DNA from: Candidatus Nomurabacteria bacterium RIFCSPHIGHO2_02_FULL_42_19
GTDB taxonomy: Bacteria; Patescibacteriota; Minisyncoccia; Phycocordibacterales; UBA9973
Assembly: GCA_001785615.1 (NCBI GenBank)
Contig: MFUG01000007.1
Location: forward strand, 1-35,932
Direction: 5' to 3'
DNA: 35,932 nucleotides
The position numbers and the translations under genes were made by a program. Under the pieces are notes generated by a model. That model searched no databases and was not told the DNA's origin. It worked only from the letters and a program-made list of their open reading frames with translations. Below, piece after piece: positions 1-5,926 of this stretch (within the stretch, counting starts at the first letter, position 1; every line of letters starts with the position of its first letter).

Positions 1-180
1 TCGCAGGTCAGCTAAACTGCGGTGAATACGTTCTCAAGTCTTGTACTCACCGCCCGTCAAGTCAAGGGAGCCGGGAGTACCCGAAGTATCCACATAAGTG
101 AGTCCTACGGTAAGCTCGGTGACAGGGACTAAGTCGTAACAAGGCACGGCTAGCGGAAGCTGGTCGTGGAATAATTCAAT
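1..180 (+). rRNA. rrs: 16S ribosomal RNA, 3' end, lacking an anti-Shine-Dalgarno core
   Basis: This is the 3' domain of 16S rRNA, cut by the window edge. It shows the decoding-site block around CACCGCCCGTCAAG, a helix 44 region, GTCGTAACAAGG, and a helix 45 with GGAA tetraloop (CGGCTAGC / GCTGGTCG, 8 bp with two G-U pairs). The tail after helix 45 reads TGGAATAATTCAAT where E. coli has TGGATCACCTCCTTA, so CCUCC is absent. The near-universal GTACACACCG reads GTACTCACCG, an A-to-U change at about E. coli 1396. The 3' end is placed by analogy. No 23S, 5S or tRNA follows, so the gene appears unlinked. Identity is certain; the mature 3' end is inferred. Confidence 0.95.
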
Positions 181-244
181 TTGAAAAACGTTTCGCTCTT
201 CGGATGAAGAGTGGGAATTAATTGAGTCGGTATTGTGTATTCAA

Positions 245-278
245 CTCCGACGTGAAAGTCGGAGCCCCGACACAGGGG
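245..278. repeat. GC-rich double palindrome (CCGAC/GTCGG family)
   Basis: CTCCGAC pairs with GTCGGAG, and is followed directly by CCCC-gacaca-GGGG. It belongs to the dispersed family of paired hairpins seen elsewhere in this window, including inside secA and infB. Confidence 0.6.
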
Positions 279-474
279 TTTTTGGCACATGTCGTCTGGG
301 GTTGACTTCACAATGGACAATAATGGAATGTCCTAAAAACCATTTGACATAAGGGGAAAGACCCTAAGTTGACACTAATTTTACGAATTTGGCCCGAATG
401 ACACGAATTTATTCGGACATTCGTTCTGATTTGTAACCATTTGTGTAAAGGAACGAAACAAAACAAAGAACAGA

Positions 475-509
475 GCCGACCCTAGTCGGCTTCCCGACAC
501 AAGGTCGGG
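475..509. repeat. GC-rich double palindrome (CCGAC/GTCGG family)
   Basis: Two adjacent hairpins, GCCGAC-ccta-GTCGGC and CCCGAC-acaag-GTCGGG, lie just before the terminator. The layout matches the in-gene copies at 3839-3872 and 5395-5439. Confidence 0.65.
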
Positions 510-518
510 ACAAAAAAC

Positions 519-551
519 AAAAAACACCTCGCGCAAGCGGGGTGTTTTTTG
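519..551. terminator. Bidirectional intrinsic terminator
   Basis: AAAAAACACC pairs with GGTGTTTTTT around a CGC-GCAA-GCG core, giving A-runs on one side and T-runs on the other. It can end the 16S transcript from the left and the minus-strand gene at 564-830 from the right. A degenerate partial copy of the core occurs at about 859-880. Confidence 0.8.
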
Positions 552-563
552 TTTGTGATATAA

Positions 564-830
564 CTATAGTTTTTTCTCTACCACGTCAACTCGGTTTTCA
601 AGTTCTTTATAGGTGGTTTTAGAAACTTTAGTTTCTGCCAGAGCATCTATTCTTTTATTCGTGCCTTCAAGTTGATTCTTCACACCTTCAACTTCTTTTT
701 TCACACTATCAACTTCTCCCGTGAGTTTTTTCTCGAGCTCTTTCAAATCATCTTTAGTAGCTTCAAATCCTTTAGCAACCATAACGGCCAAAGTATCAAT
801 AGTTACTTTCTTTTTTACTCCTTTATTCAT
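564..830 (-). CDS. Small coiled-coil protein of unknown function
   Basis: The 88-residue product starts MNKGVKKKVTIDTLAVMVAKGF and then runs as a charged heptad-like helix rich in Lys and Glu to the end, so an oligomeric coiled coil is likely. It has no membrane segment or signal peptide. Similar short 'TID-LA-MVAKGFE' proteins are common in Parcubacteria from general knowledge; their role is unknown. I chose this ATG rather than the one 12 codons upstream because TATACT at 839-844 ends 8 nt before it, the spacing seen throughout the window, and because the longer start would overlap that promoter. Confidence 0.7.
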   Translation of the reverse strand: MNKGVKKKVTIDTLAVMVAKGFEATKDDLKELEKKLTGEVDSVKKEVEGVKNQLEGTNKRIDALAETKVSKTTYKELENRVDVVEKKL

Positions 831-838
831 ACCTGCTA

Positions 839-844
839 AGTATA
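839..844 (-). promoter_or_regulatory. -10 box TATACT, leaderless arrangement
   Basis: The hexamer ends 8 nt before the ATG at 830, so transcription would begin at or beside the start codon. No Shine-Dalgarno sequence is present. Confidence 0.55.
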
Positions 845-882
845 TCAAAAAATGTCTCTCACGCAAGTGGGGTGTTTATTGT

Positions 883-910
883 TTGATTAAAGTCGGGAAA
901 GTTGTAGAAT
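883..910 (+). promoter_or_regulatory. Promoter TTGATT-16 nt-TAGAAT of GC-rich island 1
   Basis: TTGATT at 883-888 and TAGAAT at 905-910 are 16 nt apart. Unlike most genes here, the predicted transcript has a leader of about 40 nt containing a hairpin and a Shine-Dalgarno site. Confidence 0.55.
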
Positions 911-917
911 ATAAATT

Positions 918-951
918 GGCAGCCCGTTCTTTACTAATGCTGCCCAAGGAG
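918..951 (+). promoter_or_regulatory. 5' hairpin followed by Shine-Dalgarno site
   Basis: GGCAGC (918-923) pairs with GCTGCC (939-944), and AAGGAG follows 5 nt before the ATG at 957. The order hairpin, SD, start codon recurs in the other two GC-rich islands but at no ordinary gene in this window. Confidence 0.55.
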
Positions 952-956
952 TTCTT

Positions 957-1181
957 ATGGCGGAAAAGCCAGGCCTCTTCGGAGGCGGTCCAGTGCCGGT
1001 TTCGGGAAAAGAAGAAAAAGGTGTCACGATCCGGAACATGGATCAAGGCATCTACGAGGCCGGTGCACCACCGACCCTGGAAGACCGGTGGTTCAGTATC
1101 CCGTTGTTTGTTCGCTGGGTCATCTTGATCTCAGTGGTTGTCGCGATCGGTTTCGCGATCGCGTCGCTGTCGAGATCGTGA
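957..1181 (+). CDS. Small single-pass membrane protein, GC-rich island 1
   Basis: The 74-residue product has a soluble Gly/Pro-rich N-terminus (about residues 1-45) and one strong hydrophobic segment near residues 50-70 (VRWVILISVVVAIGFAIASL), ending SRS. It has no recognisable family and no cleavable signal peptide, so it is probably anchored by its C-terminus. Codon use is richer in G and C than in the flanking genes. The AAGGAG ribosome site contrasts with the SD-less neighbours and suggests a different origin or expression mode. It resembles the tiny membrane genes at 13561-14121 in size, composition and signals, but not clearly in sequence. Confidence 0.65.
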   Translation: MAEKPGLFGGGPVPVSGKEEKGVTIRNMDQGIYEAGAPPTLEDRWFSIPLFVRWVILISVVVAIGFAIASLSRS

Positions 1182-1216
1182 CAGGAGATGAAATTCACGT
1201 CGTTTGCGGGCAGGGC

Positions 1217-1261
1217 ATGAAATGGATGCTCTCCCGTAGGGCAAGTAAATATCGCAAGTAG
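1217..1261 (+). CDS. Possible 14-codon micro-ORF after island 1 gene
   Basis: MKWMLSRRASKYRK starts after GGCAGGGC and stops 3 nt before the terminator hairpin. A competing 10-codon frame (MKFTSFAGRA) starts at 1188 behind CAGGAG and overlaps it. Either could be chance; only the position inside the predicted transcript and the purine-rich upstream tracts support them. Confidence 0.15.
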   Translation: MKWMLSRRASKYRK

Positions 1262-1263
1262 CG

Positions 1264-1294
1264 ACCAGCGGAAACTAAGTTTCAGCTGGTTTTC
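1264..1294 (+). terminator. Intrinsic terminator of island 1
   Basis: ACCAGC...GCTGGT encloses GAAACT-a-AGTTTC and is followed by TTTTC, a long stable hairpin with a short U-tract. Confidence 0.75.
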
Positions 1295-1317
1295 TCGTTA
1301 TGAGAAGATTTTTTTGT

Positions 1318-1323
1318 TATAAT
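1318..1323 (+). promoter_or_regulatory. -10 box TATAAT, leaderless arrangement
   Basis: TATAAT is followed by 6 nt (TAAACC) and then the ATG at 1330. The transcript should start at or next to the A of ATG. Confidence 0.7.
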
Positions 1324-1329
1324 TAAACC

Positions 1330-2151
1330 ATGAAAAGAGTTGGAATTCTCCGGGGCGGAACAGGAAAAAATTATAAGTCGTCGCTAAAGGAAGGCGGGAA
1401 TATCATTGCTTACATTCTTGAAAACCTGGGAGATAAATATAAAACCAGTGATATTTTAGTAGATAGGAAGGGTGTGTGGCACTTAAATGGCATACCCATA
1501 ATGCCGGCGGATTTAATTCATAAAGTTGATGTGGTATGGAACGTGGCGTATCCGCAGGCCTCTTCGGTCTTGCAAAGCTTTTCCATCCCCCACATTAGCC
1601 AAAGCCATTTTTCTTCCGCGCTAGAAAATAGTCGGGAGATGTTGCGTGAGCATATGGAGAGTATTGGCGTTGGTATGTCGAGGCGGGTAGTTGCCCCAGA
1701 GGCCGCGCGGGATGTTTTAGAAAAATTTGGAGCACCGTGGATTGTAAAAAGTGGGAGTGAAGTTAGAATAATAAAAATTTTTAACGAACTCGCCGATGTG
1801 ATAAACGGCGGGGGAGATATAATAGTAGAAGAATTTATTGGGGGTGTGCCTGGAGCTGTGCACAGTGTTTTAAATTTTAGAGATGAAAACATATACGCAA
1901 TTCCTCCCAGCGGTTTAACCGCTAAAGAGAAAAAGAATGTAAGATATTTGGCAAAGAATTTACATACCCACTTAGGCGCCCAACATTATTTGAAAACTGA
2001 CTTTGTTTTACATCCGAAAAGAGGATTTTTCATCACCAACATTGATTTCTCCCCGGACTTGCGAGCGAATTCCCACTTTGAGCAGGCCTGCCAGTCCGTC
2101 GGCGCGGAAATGCACCACCTGATGGAGCATATGTTAGAGAGCGTGCAATAA
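1330..2151 (+). CDS. D-alanine--D-alanine ligase-like ATP-grasp protein
   Basis: This 273-residue protein has the layout of the Ddl family: an N-terminal domain opening VGILRGGTGKNYKSSL (compare the usual V-x-x-L-x-G-G-xS-E start), then an ATP-grasp region with WIVKSG and IIVEEFIGG, and a C-terminal F-F-I-T-N-I-D-F-S-P-D-L block. In Ddl the last block reads close to E-V-N-T-L-P-G and supplies Mg ligands. Here the Glu and Asn align with Asn and Asp. It is also shorter than the usual 300-370 residues. The nearby murE-murD-murC genes fit a role in making the peptidoglycan dipeptide, but altered metal ligands leave activity or substrate open. Its stop abuts the stop of the convergent gene. The start is set by the TATAAT 6 nt upstream. 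Confidence 0.65.
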   Translation: MKRVGILRGGTGKNYKSSLKEGGNIIAYILENLGDKYKTSDILVDRKGVWHLNGIPIMPADLIHKVDVVWNVAYPQASSVLQSFSIPHISQSHFSSALENSREMLREHMESIGVGMSRRVVAPEAARDVLEKFGAPWIVKSGSEVRIIKIFNELADVINGGGDIIVEEFIGGVPGAVHSVLNFRDENIYAIPPSGLTAKEKKNVRYLAKNLHTHLGAQHYLKTDFVLHPKRGFFITNIDFSPDLRANSHFEQACQSVGAEMHHLMEHMLESVQ

Positions 2152-2439
2152 TTAATTTATATCCATCTTGACTGCCTCTTCATCGAAAACTACGGGCACA
2201 GTATCTCCGCCTTCTGTCGCAACTTGTCCCATATATACGCCTGCTCTACCTTTTTTTATTTTTACCTTCAATTCCTCATCTTCATTAGTAACAACTATAA
2301 CAAAAACACCTGGTCTATATTTTAATGGCCTTGCTGATGATAAAGGGTTTTCCTCCATAGCATCTTTAACTTTTTCCCGGAACAACGCCTCCGCCTTGGC
2401 TTCAATTTGAGCGTCTACAGATTTTTTTCCTTCCATCAT
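2152..2439 (-). CDS. Hypothetical 95-residue soluble protein
   Basis: I do not recognise the family. The first about 35 residues are helical and charged (QIEAKAEALFREKVKDAMEE). The remainder alternates hydrophobic residues in a beta-rich pattern (GVFVIVV, LKVKIKKGRAGVYMGQV, TVPVVF) with a KIKKGR basic patch, suggesting a small beta fold. There is no signal peptide or membrane segment. Two ATGs lie in tandem; the first is 8 nt from TATAAT and fits the leaderless spacing. It converges on the Ddl-like gene with no intergenic bases. Confidence 0.6.
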   Translation of the reverse strand: MMEGKKSVDAQIEAKAEALFREKVKDAMEENPLSSARPLKYRPGVFVIVVTNEDEELKVKIKKGRAGVYMGQVATEGGDTVPVVFDEEAVKMDIN

Positions 2440-2447
2440 AAGTTAGA

Positions 2448-2453
2448 ATTATA
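2448..2453 (-). promoter_or_regulatory. -10 box TATAAT, leaderless arrangement
   Basis: On the minus strand TATAAT is followed by 8 nt (TCTAACTT) and the ATG at 2439. No Shine-Dalgarno sequence intervenes. Confidence 0.65.
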
Positions 2454-2550
2454 ATAACATATTGAATCTCGGTGTGAAAGTTCGCAACGGGGTAGTAATT
2501 AAGGATTGGAAGAAATAAATTAATTATAAAAACCCCTACCCACTCTCCAC

Positions 2551-2578
2551 ACCCTTAAAAACTGGAGTTTTTAAGGGT
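2551..2578. promoter_or_regulatory. Perfect 28-bp palindrome, candidate operator
   Basis: ACCCTTAAAAAC and its exact reverse complement GTTTTTAAGGGT are separated by TGGA. It fills the -35 and spacer region of the HTH regulator promoter, ending 7 nt before TATAAT. An identical copy lies just past the gene. This position suits an autoregulatory operator; a DNA-level hairpin or terminator role is the alternative. Confidence 0.65.
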
Positions 2579-2585
2579 ATTGGTA

Positions 2586-2591
2586 TATAAT
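2586..2591 (+). promoter_or_regulatory. -10 box TATAAT of HTH regulator, leaderless arrangement
   Basis: TATAAT is followed by GTTTCT and the ATG at 2598. The palindrome occupies where the -35 would be, so binding there should block polymerase. Confidence 0.65.
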
Positions 2592-2597
2592 GTTTCT

Positions 2598-2882
2598 ATG
2601 GCAAAAGATAAGACAGCTAGGCAAATGGAACGGCACCTGAAGGGCATGGCCAATCATTACCGAATAGAAATTCTTTTCTTGGTAGCAAAGCATGAAGGTA
2701 TTACTTTGAACGAAGTTATCGAAACAATCAAAGCGAATGAGAAAACAATAGGGGAGCATGCTCGCCGACTTTTTAACGCGGGACTTCTAAACAAGAAACA
2801 CAACGGCGTATTTGTGGAGCTCTCTCTGTCCCCATACGGTAAAATGTTTGTTCAGTTTCTTAAATTGTTCAAGAATTTTTGA
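2598..2882 (+). CDS. Small winged-helix transcription regulator, ArsR-like
   Basis: The 94-residue product (MAKDKTARQMERHLKG...) fits one winged helix-turn-helix domain. Helices span the N-terminal half, a recognition region lies at about residues 37-58 (ITLNEVIETIKANEKTIGEHARRL), and the wing is GLLNKKHNGVFVELSLS. No metal-binding Cys cluster is visible, so the signal sensed is unknown. The ATG six codons upstream overlaps the -10 box and was rejected. Identical palindromes at 2551-2578 and 2903-2930 bracket the gene, the first over its own promoter and the second ahead of the tRNA-Ala gene, so autoregulation is likely. The ArsR-like assignment rests on fold pattern only. Confidence 0.65.
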   Translation: MAKDKTARQMERHLKGMANHYRIEILFLVAKHEGITLNEVIETIKANEKTIGEHARRLFNAGLLNKKHNGVFVELSLSPYGKMFVQFLKLFKNF

Positions 2883-2902
2883 TTTACTCTCCTTCATACC
2901 AG

Positions 2903-2930
2903 ACCCTTAAAAACTGGAGTTTTTAAGGGT
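2903..2930. promoter_or_regulatory. Second copy of the 28-bp palindrome
   Basis: This is identical over 28 bp to 2551-2578, including the TGGA centre, and starts 20 nt after the regulator stop. No U-tract follows (CTTAGGG), so it is a weak candidate for an intrinsic terminator. It lies upstream of a likely tRNA promoter (TATACT-like sequence near 2965-2971) and may be a second operator. Confidence 0.6.
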
Positions 2931-2992
2931 CTTAGGGAAAGGTAGAAAGTTACTTATCTTTGCTATATACTTTATTACCGCAAAGAAATACC

Positions 2993-3063
2993 GGGCCTGT
3001 AGTATAGTAGTAATACGCGTCCATGGCATGGACGAGTCAGGAGTGCAATCCTCCTCAGGTCCA
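2993..3063 (+). tRNA. tRNA-Ala(GGC) with a non-canonical elbow
   Basis: Cloverleaf: acceptor GGGCCTG/CAGGTCC with the G3-U70 wobble that AlaRS recognises; D-arm GTAT-AGTAGTA-ATAC; anticodon arm CGTCC-ATGGCAT-GGACG (anticodon GGC); T-arm AGGAG-TGCAATC-CTCCT. The D-loop has A18 G19 in place of G18 G19, and the T-loop has G at position 55. No CCA is encoded. The same two changes occur in tRNA-Cys at 26121-26192. Confidence 0.85.
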
Positions 3064-3074
3064 CAATAAAATAC

Positions 3075-3145
3075 CGGGCCGTAGTATACCGGTAGTACGT
3101 ATCCTTCGGGAGGATATAGATTGGGTTCGATTCCCAACGGCCCGA
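3075..3145 (+). tRNA. tRNA-Pro(CGG)
   Basis: Acceptor CGGGCCG/CGGCCCG, D-loop ACCGGTA with normal G18 G19, anticodon arm TATCC-TTCGGGA-GGATA (CGG), T-arm TTGGG-TTCGATT-CCCAA. No CCA is encoded. It lies 11 nt after tRNA-Ala and is probably co-transcribed with it. Confidence 0.9.
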
Positions 3146-3162
3146 CATGTTATAATATATTT

Positions 3163-3289
3163 ACAAGTTGTTTTTATCTGTAGCGGGTGGTCGCACTCAC
3201 ATAGGCACATATGTTGGAGATTAGCCATCACCCGCTTCAAATGGAAATAATGCGCCTCTCCGGCGCATCCGCCGATGAGGCGGATTTTT
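3163..3289 (+). ncRNA. Putative small structured RNA upstream of secA
   Basis: A TATAAT at 3151-3156 could start a transcript near 3163 that ends at the terminator 3267-3289. Inside, AGCGGGTG (3182-3189) pairs exactly with CACCCGCT (3229-3236). That stem encloses a small hairpin ACATA-GGCACA-TATGT. The hairpin TGCGCC-tctcc-GGCGCA at 3251-3267 follows. It does not match tRNA (the closed unit is only 55 nt), SRP RNA, 6S, tmRNA or RNase P as I know them. It could be an independent RNA or a leader; secA has its own -10 downstream of the terminator, which favours an independent RNA. Confidence 0.4.
3267..3289 (+). terminator. Intrinsic terminator ahead of secA
   Basis: ATCCGCC-gatga-GGCGGAT is followed by TTTTC. 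It ends the tRNA or small RNA transcript about 10 nt before the secA -10 box. Confidence 0.75.
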
Positions 3290-3299
3290 CATTTTATGA

Positions 3300-3305
3300 T
3301 AATAT
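3300..3305 (+). promoter_or_regulatory. -10 box TAATAT of secA, leaderless arrangement
   Basis: TAATAT is followed by AGCAAA and the ATG at 3312. An overlapping TATGAT at 3295-3300 is an alternative. Confidence 0.55.
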
Positions 3306-3311
3306 AGCAAA

Positions 3312-5924
3312 ATGGGTATTTTCAGTAAAATATTCGGCGATACAAGCTCCAAATGGATTAGCGGTACCGAGGGGATGGTGGCCAAAGTGAACACGCTCGA
3401 GGCGGATATTTCGAAGTTTCGGGATGAGGATTTTCCCCAAAAGACCCAAGAATTCAAAGATGTACTGACCAAAGCAGAAGATAAACAAGGGGAACTAGAA
3501 AAAATCCTGCCGGAGGCCTTTGCCCTCGTTCGGGAGGCGGCTAAAAGGAACCTAAAGGAGCGGCATTATGATGTGCAGCTGGTGGGTGGACTTGCGCTAC
3601 ATCAAGGTAAAATTGCCGAGATGAAAACCGGAGAAGGCAAGACCTTAGTGGCTACACTGCCTGCGTATTTGAATGCGTTCTTAGGCGAGGGAGTGCACAT
3701 CATCACGGTGAATGACTATCTTGCCCGCCGCGACGCAGTGCTGATGGGGCAGGTTTATAATTTCCTTGGACTCTCTGTTGGCGTCATAAATTCGCAAAAT
3801 GTTTCCTATCTTTACGACGAGAAGGTGATGAAAGAAGTCCCGACCGAAGTCGGGATCCCGACAGGGGTCGGGAAAGATAAAGAGCGGGACACGATAGGAG
3901 AGTTTAGAATCGTTTATGATTTTTTGAAACCATGCACGCGTCGCGAGGCCTATGCAGCGGATATAACCTACGGAACAAATCACGAATACGGATTTGATTA
4001 TTTGCGCGACAATTTAGCTACTGCCAAAGATAATCTAGTGCAAAGAGGGCACTCCTTTGCCATAGTGGACGAGGTGGACTCTATTTTAATAGATGAAGCG
4101 CGCACTCCGCTTATTATCTCGAGTGCTTCCGGTGACTTCGAGGACTTTTATATAAAATTTTATAACATTGCCAAGCAGCTGAAACGCGATACGGACTACA
4201 CTGTAGATGAAAAACTTCGTGCTATTTCGCTCACCGATGAAGGTATAAGCAAAGCAGAACAATTGCTCGGGGTGGACAACATTTATACCGAAAAAGGTAT
4301 CAAATACGTGCACCATTTGGAAACTGCAGTAAAAGCGCAGGCCATTTTTGAGCGGGACAAGGACTATGTAGTAAAGGAAGGCGAGGTGATTATCGTGGAT
4401 CCTTTTACCGGGCGACTCCAGCCGGGGCGTCGCTGGAGCGAGGGGATTCACCAGGCGATTGAAGCGAAGGAAGGGGTAAAAATTGAAAAAGAAACCCGGT
4501 CCTCCGGCTCTATTACTTTCCAGAACTATTTCAGATTTTATAAAAAGCTCTCCGGCATGACCGGTACGGCCGCGACTTCGGCGGAAGAATTTCTGAAGGT
4601 CTATGGGCTGGATGTAGTGGTGGTGCCCACCAATCGCCCCACGATCCGCCTTGATAATTCCGATGTAATTTTCCAAACAGAAAAAGGAAAGCTTCAGGCA
4701 ATCGCGCGCAAGGTAAAAGAATTAAATATGAAAGAAGAGCCGGTTTTGATCGGTACTATTTCTATTGAAAAAAATGAACTTCTATCTATGTACTTAAAAC
4801 AAGAAGGTGTGCCCCATGTTATTCTAAACGCGAAGAATCACGAGAAGGAAGGTGAGATCATCGCGCAGGCAGGCAAGCGCGGGGCGGTGACCATCGCTAC
4901 CAACATGGCGGGGCGCGGCATAGACATCAAGCTCGGGGGCAATCCGCAGAATAAAGAAGAATACGAATTTGTAAAAAGTGTCGGGGGCTTGTTCGTTTTA
5001 GGCACAGAACGGCATGAAGCGCGCAGAATTGATAATCAGCTCCGCGGACGCTCTGGCCGCCAGGGTGATCCGGGAGAGACGCAATTTTTCGTATCGCTAG
5101 AAGACGACTTGATGCGGATTTTCGGCGCGGAGAAAATAAAAAACATGATGGGACGCTTCGGTATTCCGGAGGATCAGCCGATTGAGAACCGTTTCGTCGG
5201 GCGAACTCTGGAAGGAGCGCAGGCGAAGATAGAAGGTTTCCACTTTGATTCCCGCAAGCATACGCTTGAGTACGACGACGTAATGAATCATCAGCGCAAG
5301 ATTGTTTACGAAAGAAGGCAAAAGATGTTGTTTTCTGACAAAGCGGGGATAGAAGAATTGCTGGAAGATATTATAGAATGGAGGGATAAAATAGCCCCGA
5401 CGCCCGAAGGGGTCGGGGTCCCGACTGCAAGCGTCGGGGTTGAAAAGAAGAAAGCAAAACTGGGTGAAGAAGCATTTTACGAAACAGTTCGCCGTATCGC
5501 GCTCTATACCAACGATGCTCTATGGATGGAGCATTTAGAAGCAATGGACTACCTCCGTTCATCCGTGAACTTGCGTGCCTACGGTCAGCGTGAGCCGATT
5601 GTGGAGTATAAAAAAGAGGGCCTTGCGATGTTTAAGGAAATGGAAGAGACCTTCAAGGGACAGGTTTTCTCTCTCATTAGCTCAATTACGGAACAAGCTA
5701 AAGCAGATGATACTCCGGTAAAACAAACTTTAGTCACGAGCCATACTGAATCTTCACAAGAACCGTCTTCGCAAGAACCGTTCTTGCGAGGTGAAAAAAA
5801 AGACATTGGCCGCAACGACCCTTGTCCATGTGGCGCAATAAATCCAGTCACCGGCGAGGTCTATAAATACAAAAAATGCGGCCTTATCAACGCCCCCCAG
5901 CATCGCAAATCATTAATTAATTAA
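3312..5924 (+). CDS. secA: Preprotein translocase ATPase SecA
   Basis: SecA is the ATPase motor that pushes unfolded secretory proteins through SecYEG. The 870 residues match full-length SecA. Visible marks are Walker A MKTGEGKT (about 104-111), THEYGFDYLRDN-type block, DEVD Walker B with the following SILIDEARTPLIIS, and motif VI HEARRIDNQLRGRSGRQGDPG split across the second RecA domain. The C-terminus has a SEC-C-like zinc motif (CPCG...KKCG), but the usual fourth ligand is missing and extra residues are inserted. Two GC-rich palindromes are inserted in frame, at residues about 176-187 (EVGIPTGVG-type) and about 695-709 (PTPEGVGVPTASVGV), plus a smaller hairpin at 5770-5788. It heads a run with murE 2 nt downstream. 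Confidence 0.96.
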   Translation: MGIFSKIFGDTSSKWISGTEGMVAKVNTLEADISKFRDEDFPQKTQEFKDVLTKAEDKQGELEKILPEAFALVREAAKRNLKERHYDVQLVGGLALHQGKIAEMKTGEGKTLVATLPAYLNAFLGEGVHIITVNDYLARRDAVLMGQVYNFLGLSVGVINSQNVSYLYDEKVMKEVPTEVGIPTGVGKDKERDTIGEFRIVYDFLKPCTRREAYAADITYGTNHEYGFDYLRDNLATAKDNLVQRGHSFAIVDEVDSILIDEARTPLIISSASGDFEDFYIKFYNIAKQLKRDTDYTVDEKLRAISLTDEGISKAEQLLGVDNIYTEKGIKYVHHLETAVKAQAIFERDKDYVVKEGEVIIVDPFTGRLQPGRRWSEGIHQAIEAKEGVKIEKETRSSGSITFQNYFRFYKKLSGMTGTAATSAEEFLKVYGLDVVVVPTNRPTIRLDNSDVIFQTEKGKLQAIARKVKELNMKEEPVLIGTISIEKNELLSMYLKQEGVPHVILNAKNHEKEGEIIAQAGKRGAVTIATNMAGRGIDIKLGGNPQNKEEYEFVKSVGGLFVLGTERHEARRIDNQLRGRSGRQGDPGETQFFVSLEDDLMRIFGAEKIKNMMGRFGIPEDQPIENRFVGRTLEGAQAKIEGFHFDSRKHTLEYDDVMNHQRKIVYERRQKMLFSDKAGIEELLEDIIEWRDKIAPTPEGVGVPTASVGVEKKKAKLGEEAFYETVRRIALYTNDALWMEHLEAMDYLRSSVNLRAYGQREPIVEYKKEGLAMFKEMEETFKGQVFSLISSITEQAKADDTPVKQTLVTSHTESSQEPSSQEPFLRGEKKDIGRNDPCPCGAINPVTGEVYKYKKCGLINAPQHRKSLIN
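3839..3872. repeat. Palindromic element inserted in frame in secA (copy 1)
   Basis: CCCGAC-cgaa-GTCGGG, then AT, then CCCGAC-agggg-GTCGGG. It keeps the reading frame and encodes a short Gly/Pro/Val-rich insertion. Confidence 0.7.
5395..5439. repeat. Palindromic element inserted in frame in secA (copy 2)
   Basis: CCCCGAC...GTCGGGG, then T, then CCCGAC...GTCGGGG, 45 nt (15 codons). The encoded GVGVPTASVGV resembles [11 protein letters not shown] encoded by the copy in infB. Confidence 0.75.
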
Positions 5925-5926
5925 AT

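Larger units (their letters stand above)
181..518. other. 16S downstream spacer without a recognisable gene
   Basis: I see no convincing coding frame here, and no tRNA or 23S start. The stretch holds two palindromic elements (listed separately), a short hairpin at about 196-214 just after the 16S tail, and several TTGACA-like hexamers around 354-374 without a convincing -10 partner. The motif ACGAATTT occurs twice near 383-412. A processing stem with the 16S leader would need sequence outside the window. Confidence 0.5.

Noticed and set aside
527-535. CACCTCGC as a displaced anti-Shine-Dalgarno at the end of a longer 16S
   Set aside because: The match to CACCTCC is partial, lies within a terminator hairpin 350 nt downstream of helix 45, and no intron-like structure joins the two.
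3182-3236. A third tRNA after tRNA-Pro
   Set aside because: The closed stem spans only 55 nt, the internal loop is 6 nt, and no T-loop motif is present.
4086-4676. Minus-strand 196-codon frame inside secA
   Set aside because: It is antisense to the strongly conserved SecA core and has no family resemblance or promoter.
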